64,000 bases of DNA, from NCBI RefSeq assembly GCF_020521235.1, contig NZ_BLAY01000012.1, positions 1 through 64,000 on the forward strand, given 5' to 3'. The translations under genes and the position numbers were made by a program. How positions within the stretch are numbered: position 1 is the stretch's first letter; every line of letters begins with the position of its first letter. The notes beneath the pieces were generated by a model, which saw only the letters and a program-made list of their open reading frames with translations, ran no database searches and was not told the DNA's origin. This document shows positions 50,405 to 59,090 of this stretch, one piece after another. This stretch comes from Microseira wollei NIES-4236 (GTDB taxonomy: Bacteria > Cyanobacteriota > Cyanobacteriia > Cyanobacteriales > Aerosakkonemataceae).

Positions 50405-51238
50405 ATGCCAGAGATTAAAAGTCATCCCTGCTTCCTGACGCCCAAATCCCTCAAACCAGATTATCCCCTGTTCGTTTTTTTACCAGGAATGGATGGTACG
50501 GGTCAGTTGCTGCGATCGCAAACCGCCGGTTTAGAAAAAGGTTTTGATATCCGCTGTTTGGCAATTCCGCCGGATGACTTGACAAGCTGGGATGTACTGG
50601 CAGACCAAGTAATTGCCTTGATTCAAACCGAAGTCGGAAAAGACCCCCAAAGGTCAGTTTATCTATGCGGCGAGTCGTTTGGGGCTTGCTTGGCAATCAA
50701 GGTGGCAATCCGCGCGCCTCAGCTGTTTGAACGGGTGATTCTGGTTAATCCAGCGTCTTCTATCAGTCGTCGCCCTTGGATGTATTTTGGCATCCCCCTG
50801 ACTCGTATTGTCCCGGAATGCTTTTATCACTTCGGTTCGTTGATCGGGTTGCCGGTATTAGCCAATTTGGAAAGGATAGCACCGCGCGATCGCCAAGCGC
50901 TGATGGACGCCGTACAAATGGTTCCCCAGAAAACCGCCGTCTGGCGGTTATCTTTATTGAAGGAATTCGATGTTAGCGATCGCCAATTGCGTCGCATCAA
51001 CCAACCCGTGCTGGTGCTTGCGGGTGCTGCGGATCGGTTGTTGCCTTCAATATCAGAAGCTGAGCATCTTGTCAAGGTTTTACCCAATGCTGAAATGGTG
51101 GTGCTGCCCCATAGCGGTCATGCTTGTCTATTGGAGAGGGATGTTAACCTGTACGAAATCATCAAGGAGCGGAAGTTTTTAGCTTGTGGGGACAGGGTTT
51201 GGGCGTCGAACCATCAGCCTGTGAGTTGGAGAGTTTAA
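50405..51238 (+). CDS. Alpha/beta-hydrolase, phytyl-ester-synthase-like partner
   Basis: This 277-aa protein has the nucleophile elbow CGESFGACLA (Ser about residue 96), an oxyanion-type PGMDGTGQLL near the start, VLVLAGAADRLLP with the acidic residue and LPHSGHACLLE with the catalytic His. The fold and gene order resemble the N-terminal hydrolase part of plant PES1/PES2, in which it is fused to an acyltransferase. Here the two are adjacent genes 36 bases apart. The substrate is unknown. ATG 50405 has AAAATCCAAAATTGAACG before it, without a strong ribosome site. Confidence 0.75.
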   Translation: MPEIKSHPCFLTPKSLKPDYPLFVFLPGMDGTGQLLRSQTAGLEKGFDIRCLAIPPDDLTSWDVLADQVIALIQTEVGKDPQRSVYLCGESFGACLAIKVAIRAPQLFERVILVNPASSISRRPWMYFGIPLTRIVPECFYHFGSLIGLPVLANLERIAPRDRQALMDAVQMVPQKTAVWRLSLLKEFDVSDRQLRRINQPVLVLAGAADRLLPSISEAEHLVKVLPNAEMVVLPHSGHACLLERDVNLYEIIKERKFLACGDRVWASNHQPVSWRV

Positions 51239-51298
51239 GAAAATATGTTGGATTGTATCTTAGCTCAAGCGAAATCTGTTATGATAGCGATCCGCAGC

Positions 51299-51370
<72 letters not shown>

Positions 51371-51443
51371 TAATCGCCCGCATCAATACATCAATTACCC
51401 AATTCCCCAATCCCCCAGGTTGAAACCTGGGGCTACACAAACG

Positions 51444-51470
51444 AAGCCCGCCTGCGCGGGCTTTTTAAAT
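51444..51470 (+). terminator. Terminator after tRNA-Lys
   Basis: The arms AAGCCCGC and GCGGGCTT around CTGC are followed by TTTAAAT, a compact GC stem with a T-tract. A CCCCAGGTT/AACCTGGGG palindrome lies just before it (51412-51432). Confidence 0.75.
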
Positions 51471-51493
51471 GGGAGACGATATACCATAAGATC

Positions 51494-51590
51494 AGGACTG
51501 ACGCAAAGAAACCGGGTTTCTATGAAAAATAGTCGCTTTGTCACCAGAGATAGCAGTAAGAAACCCGGTTTCTAGGTTTGTGTACCTGGA
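51494..51590. repeat. MITE-like repeat, diverged
   Basis: AGGACTGACGCAAAGAAACCGGGTTTCTATGAAAAA at 51494 matches the left end and core, and AAACCCGGTTTCTAGGTTTGTGTACCTGG at the right is an eroded end. The palindromic AGAAACC-GGTTTCT pair occurs at both sides. Confidence 0.7.
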
Positions 51591-51610
51591 TATTGGCAGG
51601 TTAAACAGAA

Positions 51611-52009
51611 ATGGCAGGCTATTCCTTAAATTTACCGATTCAGTTAAAGCAAAAAGTACAAGAATATGCCACGCAGCAAGGCATTTCTATAGATGAGTTT
51701 ATTCTGTGGGCTGTAGCGGAAAAAGTAGGTCAATTAAGCCAGCAACTCGATCAAGCGAGGTTTCCTGAGATTACATATTATCGCGGTGCTAGCGGTCAGT
51801 TAGTACCAGTGTTGCGGGGAACTCGTTTGCGGGTGCAAGTTGTTGCAGTTGCTGCCCAAAAATGGGGTTTATCGCCCAATCAAATTGCTCTTGAATATGG
51901 CATTAATGAGAAACAAGTGAATGAAGCGCTGGCATTTTATGCCGAGCATAAAGTGGAAATAGACGAAGCGATCGCATCTGAGCAAACTTTGGAAGCAGCG
52001 AATGTCTAG
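51611..52009 (+). CDS. DUF433-type antitoxin
   Basis: This 132-aa protein has an N-terminal ribbon-helix-helix-like part (YSLNLPIQLKQKVQEYATQQ, GISIDEFILWAVAEK) and a C-terminal DUF433 helix-turn-helix part (LRVQVVAVAAQKWGLSPNQIALEYGINEKQVNEALAFYAEH). Such proteins are antitoxins paired with PIN-like DUF5615 toxins. It overlaps the downstream toxin gene by eight bases (52002-52009), typical of an operon pair. ATG 51611 has AGGTTAAACAGAA upstream. It would bind its own promoter, which is family inference. Confidence 0.85.
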   Translation: MAGYSLNLPIQLKQKVQEYATQQGISIDEFILWAVAEKVGQLSQQLDQARFPEITYYRGASGQLVPVLRGTRLRVQVVAVAAQKWGLSPNQIALEYGINEKQVNEALAFYAEHKVEIDEAIASEQTLEAANV

Positions 52010-52358
52010 TCCAAAGTTGCACCTGGATGCCGATACATCTATTAAAGCGCTGCATCAAGCTTTAGTTTCTCGCGGTCACGATGTCACTCGCACGCCAACT
52101 GATTGGATGCCCTTGGATGCCAGCGATGAGATGCAGTTGTTAGGGGCAACAGCTCAAGGACGGTGTATTTTTACTTTCAATATTCGCGATTTTTTAGTAT
52201 TAGCTGAACTTTATTCCAAACATGGCGGTATTATCCTGGCTGCCCAAAATAGTTGGACACTTTCTGAGTTAATTTCTGCTTTGGATCGTTTGTTATCAGA
52301 GACGCAAGCTGCTGACTGGGTGGGACAAGTACGCTGGCTGAATCAATGGCGAAGGTGA
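52002..52358 (+). CDS. DUF5615 PIN-like toxin
   Basis: This 118-aa protein of the DUF5615 (Mut7-C/PIN-like) family has Asp residues near the start (LHLDADTSIKAL), TPTDWMPLDASDEMQLL with an acidic pair, and IFTFNIRDFLVLAELYSKHGG. Members are predicted RNases in toxin-antitoxin pairs. The start overlaps the antitoxin stop. The block lies between a tRNA gene and a methyltransferase gene. Confidence 0.85.
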   Translation: MSSPKLHLDADTSIKALHQALVSRGHDVTRTPTDWMPLDASDEMQLLGATAQGRCIFTFNIRDFLVLAELYSKHGGIILAAQNSWTLSELISALDRLLSETQAADWVGQVRWLNQWRR

Positions 52359-52507
52359 GCGATCGCGCTTTATTGGTAGAATGGGGTGGAGAGGGTGCGA
52401 TTCCTATTTCCTTCGGAAAGGCTTCGCCAACGGATAGGTTCGCTAACGCATCTGATAAAATTATCCAAAATGAAAAAATGTTTCTTCTTCGCTAGTTGCA
52501 ATTAAGC

Positions 52508-54502
52508 ATGACCGGAATACAATTGTCTCTACCTTTGAAGCTACCTGATACCGAGCCAAATAAAGTTGTTTGGTTTCAGGAAATGTTACAGTCTCTTGGT
52601 GTCAAACCTTGTCCAGCTTGGCCCGATCAATTTGGCTTATCTCTCCGCAGATGGCTCGCCGAAAAAGGTCATTCTCCAATTAGAACCTTGAGTTTGTTCT
52701 CTGGTGGTGGAGGACTAGATATCGCTTTTCATAATGCTGGCTTTGATATTGTTCAGATGGTTGAGATTGAAGCCAAGTACGTGCAGACACTAGAAAGAAA
52801 CTCAATACCAGGAAAATGGCTAGAAAATTCCCAACCAACTTGCATCGATATTCGAGAATTTTTTCCGAGTCCGGATTTAGCAATAGATTTTATTATCGGT
52901 GGCCCTCCTTGCCAAACCTTTTCTGCCGCTGGTCGTAGAGCATCTGGCGTGGCTGGAATTAGCGATTCTCGCGGTACTCTGTTTCAAGAGTATGTCCGCT
53001 TAATCAAAACGCTGCAACCAAAAGGATTTTTGTTTGAGAACGTTTACGGAATCACTGGAGCGCAAAAAGGGGAAGCTTGGCAACAAATTCAAAATGCTTT
53101 TAAACAAGCAGGATACACAATTTATTCTCGCATTCTTGATGCAGCAGATTATGGAGTACCGCAGCATAGAGAACGGTTATTTATTGTGGGAATTCGAGAA
53201 GGAAGTTATTTATTTCCCTCTCCCACTCATGGCCCTGATTCTCCCGATTGCGAACCTTTTTATTCAGCAGGAGAGGCTGTTGAAGGTATTGATACATCAG
53301 ATATCGAGGAAGGGATTGGTGGCAGATACGGACACTTACTTAAACAAATACCGCCCGGATTAAATTACAGTTTTTACACAAAAGAAATGGGTCACCCCAA
53401 CCCAGTATTTAGCTGGCGATCGAAGTTTTCTGATTTTCTCTACAAAGCCGATCCCGAAACGCCAGTAAGGACTATTAAAGCACAGGGAGGGCAATACACA
53501 GGGCCTTTTAGCTGGGAGAACCGGCGATTTACGATTGCAGAACTCAAACGGTTGCAAACGATTCCCGATACTTATGAGATTGTGGGGAATCACCAAGTTT
53601 GTATTGAACAGATTGGCAATTCCGTACCCCCACAGTTGGGTCGAATTTTAGCTCTCAGTATTTTGGATCAGATCCTGGGTATGGCGCTACCCTTTCCGAT
53701 GTATTACTTGCAACCAAATAAGCAACTAGGATTTAGACAGCGCAAACGCAAGTTGACAGAGGTATATGCTCAAAAGGCACTCGATGCGATCGCGCACTTA
53801 CAAAAGACAGAAAAATTCACTTCAAAGTCATCAGCTAACTATACCATCCAAGAAGAGTCTGTAAGGTTTTTATCTACAGACTTTGCTTGGAATGAACAAG
53901 AAGTTCCTCATAGTCTGAAAGTTAATCTTAAGTACATTCTGAAGCAGTCTTGCTGGATAATAGAAGCTCACAAAGGTTTATCTAACAGCGAAAATCAATA
54001 TGTTATTGACATCATCCCATCTTGGGGTCATGAAGATTGGGGTTTAGGAACTAATAAGGTCAGGTTGTGCGCTAGCGATCTAGATTTGCTAATCTTTACA
54101 GCATTGTGGAAAGCCTTTGAAGAAAAACTGATCAATCTTACAGGGAAAGCTGACTTAGTTCAGCTTTCTGGTTATTATCAGTACAATCCTCGGATTAGCG
54201 GAATACTAACTTTTCAGCCCACATTAAAAGTTTCCCCAATCTGGCGCATAGTGCAATGTGTGGTTAGAGGTATAGGAGTTGCCAAGCAACTACAAGCTCA
54301 AGAAATATCGCAGTTATGGGGAATTAAGGTAGATCAGGTATTTGCTCACCTAAAATATTTACGCAGCATGGGTTACGAAGTCAGAAACCACAATACAAAT
54401 CCTCAAATTTCCAAAGGTGAGTATTTAATACCCTATGCATTTCCAACCCTAACACCCAGAAGTGTTCAACTCCGTAAACATTTAGGAGAAGGTGATGAGT
54501 GA
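52508..54502 (+). CDS. DNA (cytosine-5) methyltransferase with long C-terminal extension
   Basis: This 664-aa protein has C5-methyltransferase motifs in order: RTLSLFSGGGGLDIAFHNAG (I), DIREFF, IIGGPPCQTFSAAG (IV, catalytic Cys), FLFENVYGI (VI, ENV), YGVPQHRERLFIVGI (VIII) and GNSVPPQLGR (X). The target region lies between VIII and X. About 270 residues after motif X (from about residue 395) have no recognised domain and may contact DNA or the partner. It methylates one cytosine-containing site, not readable here. ATG 52508 is chosen over TTG 52496; neither has a good ribosome site. It overlaps the next gene by eight bases. Base composition is visibly A/T-richer than the flanking genes, which suggests transfer. 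Confidence 0.9.
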   Translation: MTGIQLSLPLKLPDTEPNKVVWFQEMLQSLGVKPCPAWPDQFGLSLRRWLAEKGHSPIRTLSLFSGGGGLDIAFHNAGFDIVQMVEIEAKYVQTLERNSIPGKWLENSQPTCIDIREFFPSPDLAIDFIIGGPPCQTFSAAGRRASGVAGISDSRGTLFQEYVRLIKTLQPKGFLFENVYGITGAQKGEAWQQIQNAFKQAGYTIYSRILDAADYGVPQHRERLFIVGIREGSYLFPSPTHGPDSPDCEPFYSAGEAVEGIDTSDIEEGIGGRYGHLLKQIPPGLNYSFYTKEMGHPNPVFSWRSKFSDFLYKADPETPVRTIKAQGGQYTGPFSWENRRFTIAELKRLQTIPDTYEIVGNHQVCIEQIGNSVPPQLGRILALSILDQILGMALPFPMYYLQPNKQLGFRQRKRKLTEVYAQKALDAIAHLQKTEKFTSKSSANYTIQEESVRFLSTDFAWNEQEVPHSLKVNLKYILKQSCWIIEAHKGLSNSENQYVIDIIPSWGHEDWGLGTNKVRLCASDLDLLIFTALWKAFEEKLINLTGKADLVQLSGYYQYNPRISGILTFQPTLKVSPIWRIVQCVVRGIGVAKQLQAQEISQLWGIKVDQVFAHLKYLRSMGYEVRNHNTNPQISKGEYLIPYAFPTLTPRSVQLRKHLGEGDE

Positions 54503-55805
54503 GTTGCATCTACGAGTATTCAGAACTAGGAGTGAACTGGTGCTGCCTGATGGAACTATACAGGTTTTCTTAGAAGGTGGCATGAGTCAGTCTGCTAAAC
54601 TTAAATATCAAAAAATAGCTGGAGAACTCTCTAAGGGTTATCTCGAACAACAAATTATTAGATGTAGAGACAATTTAGCAGAACTTGACTTCTCACGCCT
54701 TAGTCAAATTAATCTAGATACTCTCAATAAACTTGTGGAGTCAGTAACCAGCGAAGTGGGAAGGGCGTTGATAGGTTTAACAGTTCTGCAATTATGTGTA
54801 AAAGCAATCGAACCCACCCAAAGCATAAGGTTACATAAAGGCAGCGTAGGTAGAAGAGACTTTTCATGGCAAGATGGTATATCAATGCGCTCTTTGGATA
54901 AACAGTATATAACGCCTGTTTTGCGTAAATATGATTTGCTGAGACTGAACGCAGATGGATTTATGATGACGCGCAGTTTAGCAGAAAATTATCCTTATAC
55001 ACCCGTCTATAAAGCTAATATTAGAGGCGCTCGTCAAGAATGGCTAAGGATTGTAGAGTCGATTGAAAATAATGAGATATTGCCTGAATCAGCCTTGAAT
55101 TACTTGCTGTCACAACTTTGGAATCGAGCCAATGAATTTAAAGCATTAGCTGCACAAACAATAGCAAACTTACAGCAATTTTTAAATTCAAATCAACCTG
55201 TTAATCAGGAACGCATCACCGCGCTCATAGAGAGACATATAAATGAATCTGATTATGCTGCCAGAATTATGGAAATCGCTATGCATAGTCTGATGCAAGC
55301 CATGCAAGACTGTCAAATTCTGGCTGAGGGAGTCTTAAAGCCTCTTTCTCAGATGAGATCGGCAAATAAAAAACATGGCAATGTAGGCGATATTGAGTTA
55401 TTGTCAGCACAACAAATTGTTGAATCATGGGACGCAAAATATGGCAAATCTTACTTACGAGATGAACTGGAAGAACTAGCAGATAAACTTATAGCAAACC
55501 CAACTGTTGCGATTGCTGGCTTTGTTACGAGTGTGGAACCAGATCGACTAGAAGAAATTTTAGCGAGATGTCAAGAAATAGAAGATGAGTTGGGGATTTA
55601 TATAGAAATATTAACTTTTATAAATTGGGTTAAAAAGCAATTTGAGCGAGGTATAGGAGATAGCTTAATAACAGAGAAAGAACTAGCAAGCGCATGGATT
55701 ACGGCTTATACCGAATCGCTGGCGCAAAGACGTAGAGAGATTGCGCCGATTGATGAACCTTGCCATCAATGGCTCACCAGTTTGAAAGCAATCTTAGAAA
55801 ATTAA
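54495..55805 (+). CDS. Unknown partner of the methyltransferase, candidate restriction subunit
   Basis: This 436-aa, mostly helical and acidic protein has no motif I can assign. ATG 54495 follows AGGAG six bases upstream and overlaps the methyltransferase stop by eight bases, so the two genes are translationally coupled. Segments such as HKGSVGRRDFSWQDGIS and DAKYGKSYLRDELEELADKLI stand out, and one could hide a PD-(D/E)XK-like site, but no clear catalytic set is visible. Position makes restriction endonuclease or DNA-binding accessory the best guess, and this is inference. A/T-rich codons continue from the methyltransferase gene. Confidence 0.7.
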   Translation: MSELHLRVFRTRSELVLPDGTIQVFLEGGMSQSAKLKYQKIAGELSKGYLEQQIIRCRDNLAELDFSRLSQINLDTLNKLVESVTSEVGRALIGLTVLQLCVKAIEPTQSIRLHKGSVGRRDFSWQDGISMRSLDKQYITPVLRKYDLLRLNADGFMMTRSLAENYPYTPVYKANIRGARQEWLRIVESIENNEILPESALNYLLSQLWNRANEFKALAAQTIANLQQFLNSNQPVNQERITALIERHINESDYAARIMEIAMHSLMQAMQDCQILAEGVLKPLSQMRSANKKHGNVGDIELLSAQQIVESWDAKYGKSYLRDELEELADKLIANPTVAIAGFVTSVEPDRLEEILARCQEIEDELGIYIEILTFINWVKKQFERGIGDSLITEKELASAWITAYTESLAQRRREIAPIDEPCHQWLTSLKAILEN

Positions 55806-55826
55806 ACACAAAACAGGAGTCACCCC

Positions 55827-56318
55827 ATGAGCGAAACCAAATTACTCAAACAATTGCCCGCCCAGTTAATCTCGCCAGAAAACTTTCAACCTTACGGTCA
55901 AGTTATATACGCCTCATCCGACGGAAAACACTACGATTCAACTGATGCTCAATTGGTACTCAACAACGGTATTCCGCGCTTCTACATCATGCGTCTTACC
56001 GAAAGAGGGCGTAAATTTCACAAAATTACTCGCCACGTCAAATGCACTCAATGTTTAGGTTCCCTCGAAGGCAAAGAATGGTTAATGGCAGTTGCCCCAC
56101 CAAGTGAAGCACCCGCACCTAAATTAGAAGAAATATCCGCTTTTAGGATTCCTGGCAATTGTTTTATTAAATTAGAAGTAGGAACCTGGCACGCTGGCCC
56201 TTATTTCGATGGTGAATTTGTGGATTTCTACAACCTAGAACTCAGCGATACAAATATCATCGACCACGACACTTATAACATCTTACAAAACCAAAACTTA
56301 GAATTAGAAATCGTTTAA
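55827..56318 (+). CDS. Ureidoglycolate lyase-like (AllA) cupin protein
   Basis: This 163-aa protein has the AllA family layout: LISPENFQPYGQVIYAS, FYIMRLTERGRKFHKITRHVKCTQCLGSLEG, and GTWHAGPYFDGEFVDFYNLE with the metal-type His. It is related to the enzyme releasing urea and glyoxylate from ureidoglycolate in allantoin use. No other purine-catabolism genes are in the window, so the substrate is uncertain. ATG 55827 follows AACAGGAGTCACCCC, a good ribosome site. It stands just outside the methyltransferase block. Confidence 0.8.
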   Translation: MSETKLLKQLPAQLISPENFQPYGQVIYASSDGKHYDSTDAQLVLNNGIPRFYIMRLTERGRKFHKITRHVKCTQCLGSLEGKEWLMAVAPPSEAPAPKLEEISAFRIPGNCFIKLEVGTWHAGPYFDGEFVDFYNLELSDTNIIDHDTYNILQNQNLELEIV

Positions 56319-56458
56319 ATTGGCTAATTGCTAATTGCTAATTGCCTTTTTTCTTAGGGAGGCAGAGCCTCCGGTTACTTTGTTTCCAGGCTGAGCCTGG
56401 AAACAAGCAAACAAGCAATTAATTGCTCTTGTCCCCCCTCTCCTTGCAGGAGAGGGGG
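56319..56458. repeat. Palindrome and STRR spacer
   Basis: GCTAATTGCTAATTGC heptamers are followed by GAGGCAGAGCCTC, GTTTCCAGGCTGAGCCTGGAAAC and CCCTCTCCTTGCAGGAGAGGG palindromes in 140 bases between convergent genes. The second and third palindromes may terminate transcription. Confidence 0.65.
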
Positions 56459-57865
56459 CTAGGGGGAGAGGTTTCTACACGCATCAATCAACCCTTTAAC
56501 CCCACTTACCGGCACAATTTTTATCCCCAATTTATCGGCAAGTTCTTCAACCGTCATATCATCTAAAAAGCGAGAATCTCCATGCTTCAGCATCAGGGAA
56601 GGTAACAAAATTGCATCCCCTAATTCTTGCCCTTGTAAACCAGCTAACAAATCCTTTCCTGTCAACAAACCAGTGACGGTTATTTGCTGTCCCCAATAGT
56701 CGCTACAAAGGGCGACCATATTTACTTCTAATCCTTCTACTCCATTAAGTCGTTGCAGAATCGGTTGAAATGCCAATTCAACCGCATTACCGACTACCCA
56801 TGTCAATCTTCGCGGCGGGGAAACTTGGTTTGGCAGGCGTTTTGCAGCCTCTTCAAACTGTCTCAAAAATAGGCGAATTGAACCGACGCCGTTGTCTATT
56901 TGGGGATAAGTTTCGTAGTGAGATTCGGGGGGCAATTCCTGTTTGGCGATTAAAAACCATTCGTCTGCTAACCAAATACACTGGGATGTTTGATTTTGAG
57001 TTTTTGGGTTTGGATTCAGCAGTTTACTTTTATGTCTAGGTTTTGCAGTTGGTATATTTCTTTCTTGTTGCAATAAGGCTTGAATTTGTTGTACTTGGGC
57101 AATAACTTCTTGGGCTTTTTCGGGAGTTACTGGCTTTAATTCGTCTTCTGACGGGCGAAAGCGAGTTAACCCTACTGGAACTACTGCTACAGATGCTATT
57201 GCCGGTACATCACCTGTGTGAAATTTGGCTAAATCTAGTAAGGTTCTTTCTAGATGTATGCCGTCGTTAATGCCGGGACAAACAACTACTTGGGCGTGAA
57301 TTTGCAAACGCTTTTCTTGAAACCACTTTATCTGCTCTAAAATTTGTCCAGCGCGGGGATTTTTTAGCAGGCGAATGCGTATTTCTGGTTCCGTTGCGTG
57401 AACGGATACGTAGAGGGGGGATAGGCGCATTTGTGCGATGCGTTCCCATTCTCTTTGGGTAAGATTAGTTAAGGTTAAGTAAGACCCATAAAGGAAACTG
57501 AGGCGATAGTCATCATCCTTAAGATAGAGAGATTCTCGTTTCCCTGGTGGTTGTTGATCGATGAAGCAAAACGGACAGCGGTTATTACACTGAATTAAAC
57601 CGTCGAAGAGGGCGGTTTCAAATTCTATCCCTAAATCGTCGTCCCAGTCTTTTTCGATTTCAATTTTATGGGTTTTGCCAGCAGCGTCTAATACTTCCAA
57701 TTCCAGTATTTCATCGGAACATAGGAATTTATAATCGATCAGATCGCGGGGTTTTTTGCCGTTGATGGCAACTAAGCGATCGCCGACTTCAAACCCAATC
57801 TCAGCACCGATAGAATTGGGCAGCACCCTGGTAATTAAAGCTGGACGAATTGCAGTCTCGCTCAT
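56459..57865 (-). CDS. TIGR03279-type cyanobacterial radical SAM/PDZ protein
   Basis: This 468-aa protein has an N-terminal PDZ-like part (GAEIGFEVGDRLVAINGKKPRDLIDY), then a radical-SAM-type Cys motif NNRCPFCFIDQQPPG, and the TIGR03279/DUF512 C-terminal region (GNAVELAFQPILQRL, ILLPSLMLKHGDSRFLDDM). The family is nearly universal in cyanobacteria as a putative Fe-S oxidoreductase of unknown role. ATG 57865 is chosen: the frame opens 20 codons further up, but those codons (NSNEQLTISNEQLAM) are STRR repeat sequence. Near residue 280 the text KLLNPNPKTQNQTSQ resembles translated dispersed repeat, perhaps another in-frame insertion. Confidence 0.85.
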   Translation of the reverse strand: MSETAIRPALITRVLPNSIGAEIGFEVGDRLVAINGKKPRDLIDYKFLCSDEILELEVLDAAGKTHKIEIEKDWDDDLGIEFETALFDGLIQCNNRCPFCFIDQQPPGKRESLYLKDDDYRLSFLYGSYLTLTNLTQREWERIAQMRLSPLYVSVHATEPEIRIRLLKNPRAGQILEQIKWFQEKRLQIHAQVVVCPGINDGIHLERTLLDLAKFHTGDVPAIASVAVVPVGLTRFRPSEDELKPVTPEKAQEVIAQVQQIQALLQQERNIPTAKPRHKSKLLNPNPKTQNQTSQCIWLADEWFLIAKQELPPESHYETYPQIDNGVGSIRLFLRQFEEAAKRLPNQVSPPRRLTWVVGNAVELAFQPILQRLNGVEGLEVNMVALCSDYWGQQITVTGLLTGKDLLAGLQGQELGDAILLPSLMLKHGDSRFLDDMTVEELADKLGIKIVPVSGVKGLIDACRNLSP

Positions 57866-57930
57866 TGCTAATTGCTCATTGCTAATTGTTAATTGTTCAT
57901 TGCTATTACCTGTAGCGATGAACAATTAAC
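57866..57930. repeat. STRR repeats upstream of the TIGR03279-type gene
   Basis: GCTAATTGCTCATTGCTAATTGTTAATTG heptamers cover the 5' side of the gene. They open a frame that merges with the coding sequence. Confidence 0.7.
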
Positions 57931-57936
57931 CGCCTA

Positions 57937-58914
57937 TCAGATATTTTGCAACAATCCAGCGGCGAGCGCTGCCAAAATTACCACCCCAAACACCAATCGG
58001 TACGCGATAAACACAAACGTACTCTTGGTTTGTAAAAAACGTAACAACCACGCGATGGAAAGATAGGAAAATACTGCCGCTGAAATTACCCCGAATAGCA
58101 GGGGAATGGGTCCGATACCCGCAAATCCTGTTTCTAGCACACCTTTAAACTCTACCAACCCAGCTAGTGTTATTGCTGGAATTCCGAGTAAAAATGAGAA
58201 CCTCGCCGCTGTTTCTCGCTTCAAACTCATAAATAATCCAGCGGTGAGGGTTGAACCGGAACGAGAAACGCCGGGAATTAACGCCATTGCCTGGGCTAAC
58301 CCCATTAAAACGCCATCTTTGACGCCTAACTTGTTAAAATCGCGCTTGCGAGTTCCGACTTTTTCTGCTACTCCCAGCAACAGGGACATGACAATCGAAG
58401 CAGTTGCGATCGCTCCCATACTCCGGAGGGGCGAGTTATCAAAATCGGGAATAAATTTCTTAATCAGCAGTCCAAAAAAGACAATGGGTATGGTTCCCAG
58501 AGCAATTCCCACTGCCATGCGGAAGTCGTTATCTTGATAATCCTGGCGGGAAATTGCCGCGATCGCTCCCACGGTAATATTCGTGATATCCCGCCAGAAG
58601 TACCACAGCACGGCGGCGATGCTCCCCAGCTGAATTACTGCTGTAAAAGCAACTCCCGGATCTCCCCACCCCAATGCTACCGGCACGACTTTTAAATGCG
58701 CCGTGCTGCTGATGGGCAAAAACTCGGTCAATCCCTGCACTGCCCCTAAAATAATTGCCTGAAATATATTTACCTGAGCCACATCACCCGCGACTGACGC
58801 CGGTGCAGTCGCCTGTGCCAGTTGCGTGCTAATAGCTTTTATGGGCAACGCCAGAATGGCGCTAGTCACTCCCATACTTGTGAATGTCAGTAGTTGATTT
58901 CTTGATAAAGCCAT
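57937..58914 (-). CDS. uppP: Undecaprenyl-diphosphatase
   Basis: This 325-aa protein of the BacA/UppP family has motif LGAVQGLTEFLPISSTAHLKVV (Gln and Glu catalytic residues, Ser-rich) and PGVSRSGSTLTAGLFMSL, with about eight transmembrane helices. It recycles the lipid carrier for peptidoglycan. It has an N-terminal extension of about 45 residues (with ATAPASVAGDVAQVN) before the usual start, perhaps a processed signal. Minus-strand ATG 58914 is preceded by G/C-run repeats (58925-59065). Confidence 0.92.
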   Translation of the reverse strand: MALSRNQLLTFTSMGVTSAILALPIKAISTQLAQATAPASVAGDVAQVNIFQAIILGAVQGLTEFLPISSTAHLKVVPVALGWGDPGVAFTAVIQLGSIAAVLWYFWRDITNITVGAIAAISRQDYQDNDFRMAVGIALGTIPIVFFGLLIKKFIPDFDNSPLRSMGAIATASIVMSLLLGVAEKVGTRKRDFNKLGVKDGVLMGLAQAMALIPGVSRSGSTLTAGLFMSLKRETAARFSFLLGIPAITLAGLVEFKGVLETGFAGIGPIPLLFGVISAAVFSYLSIAWLLRFLQTKSTFVFIAYRLVFGVVILAALAAGLLQNI

Positions 58915-58924
58915 AGTGTTTTTG

Positions 58925-59065
58925 CCAATCGGGCAGGTGGGCAGGTGGGCAGGGGGGCAGGGGGGCAGATGGGCAGATGGAGCAGAGGTCTAGGGGCATT
59001 TGAATGTAGATTCTCCCCATCTCCCCTGCTCACCCGCTCACCCGCTCACCTGCCCCATGACAGTC
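58925..59065. repeat. G-run and C-run tandem spacer
   Basis: GGGCAGGTGGGCAGGTGGGCAGG units and two G6 runs (58944-58962) are followed by CACCCGCTCACCCGCTCACC. The first part is G-rich on the plus strand, with the second its C-rich partner, so the pair could also fold as a stem. Confidence 0.75.
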
Positions 59066-59090
59066 TCGTCCAACTACGATAAGATTAACA

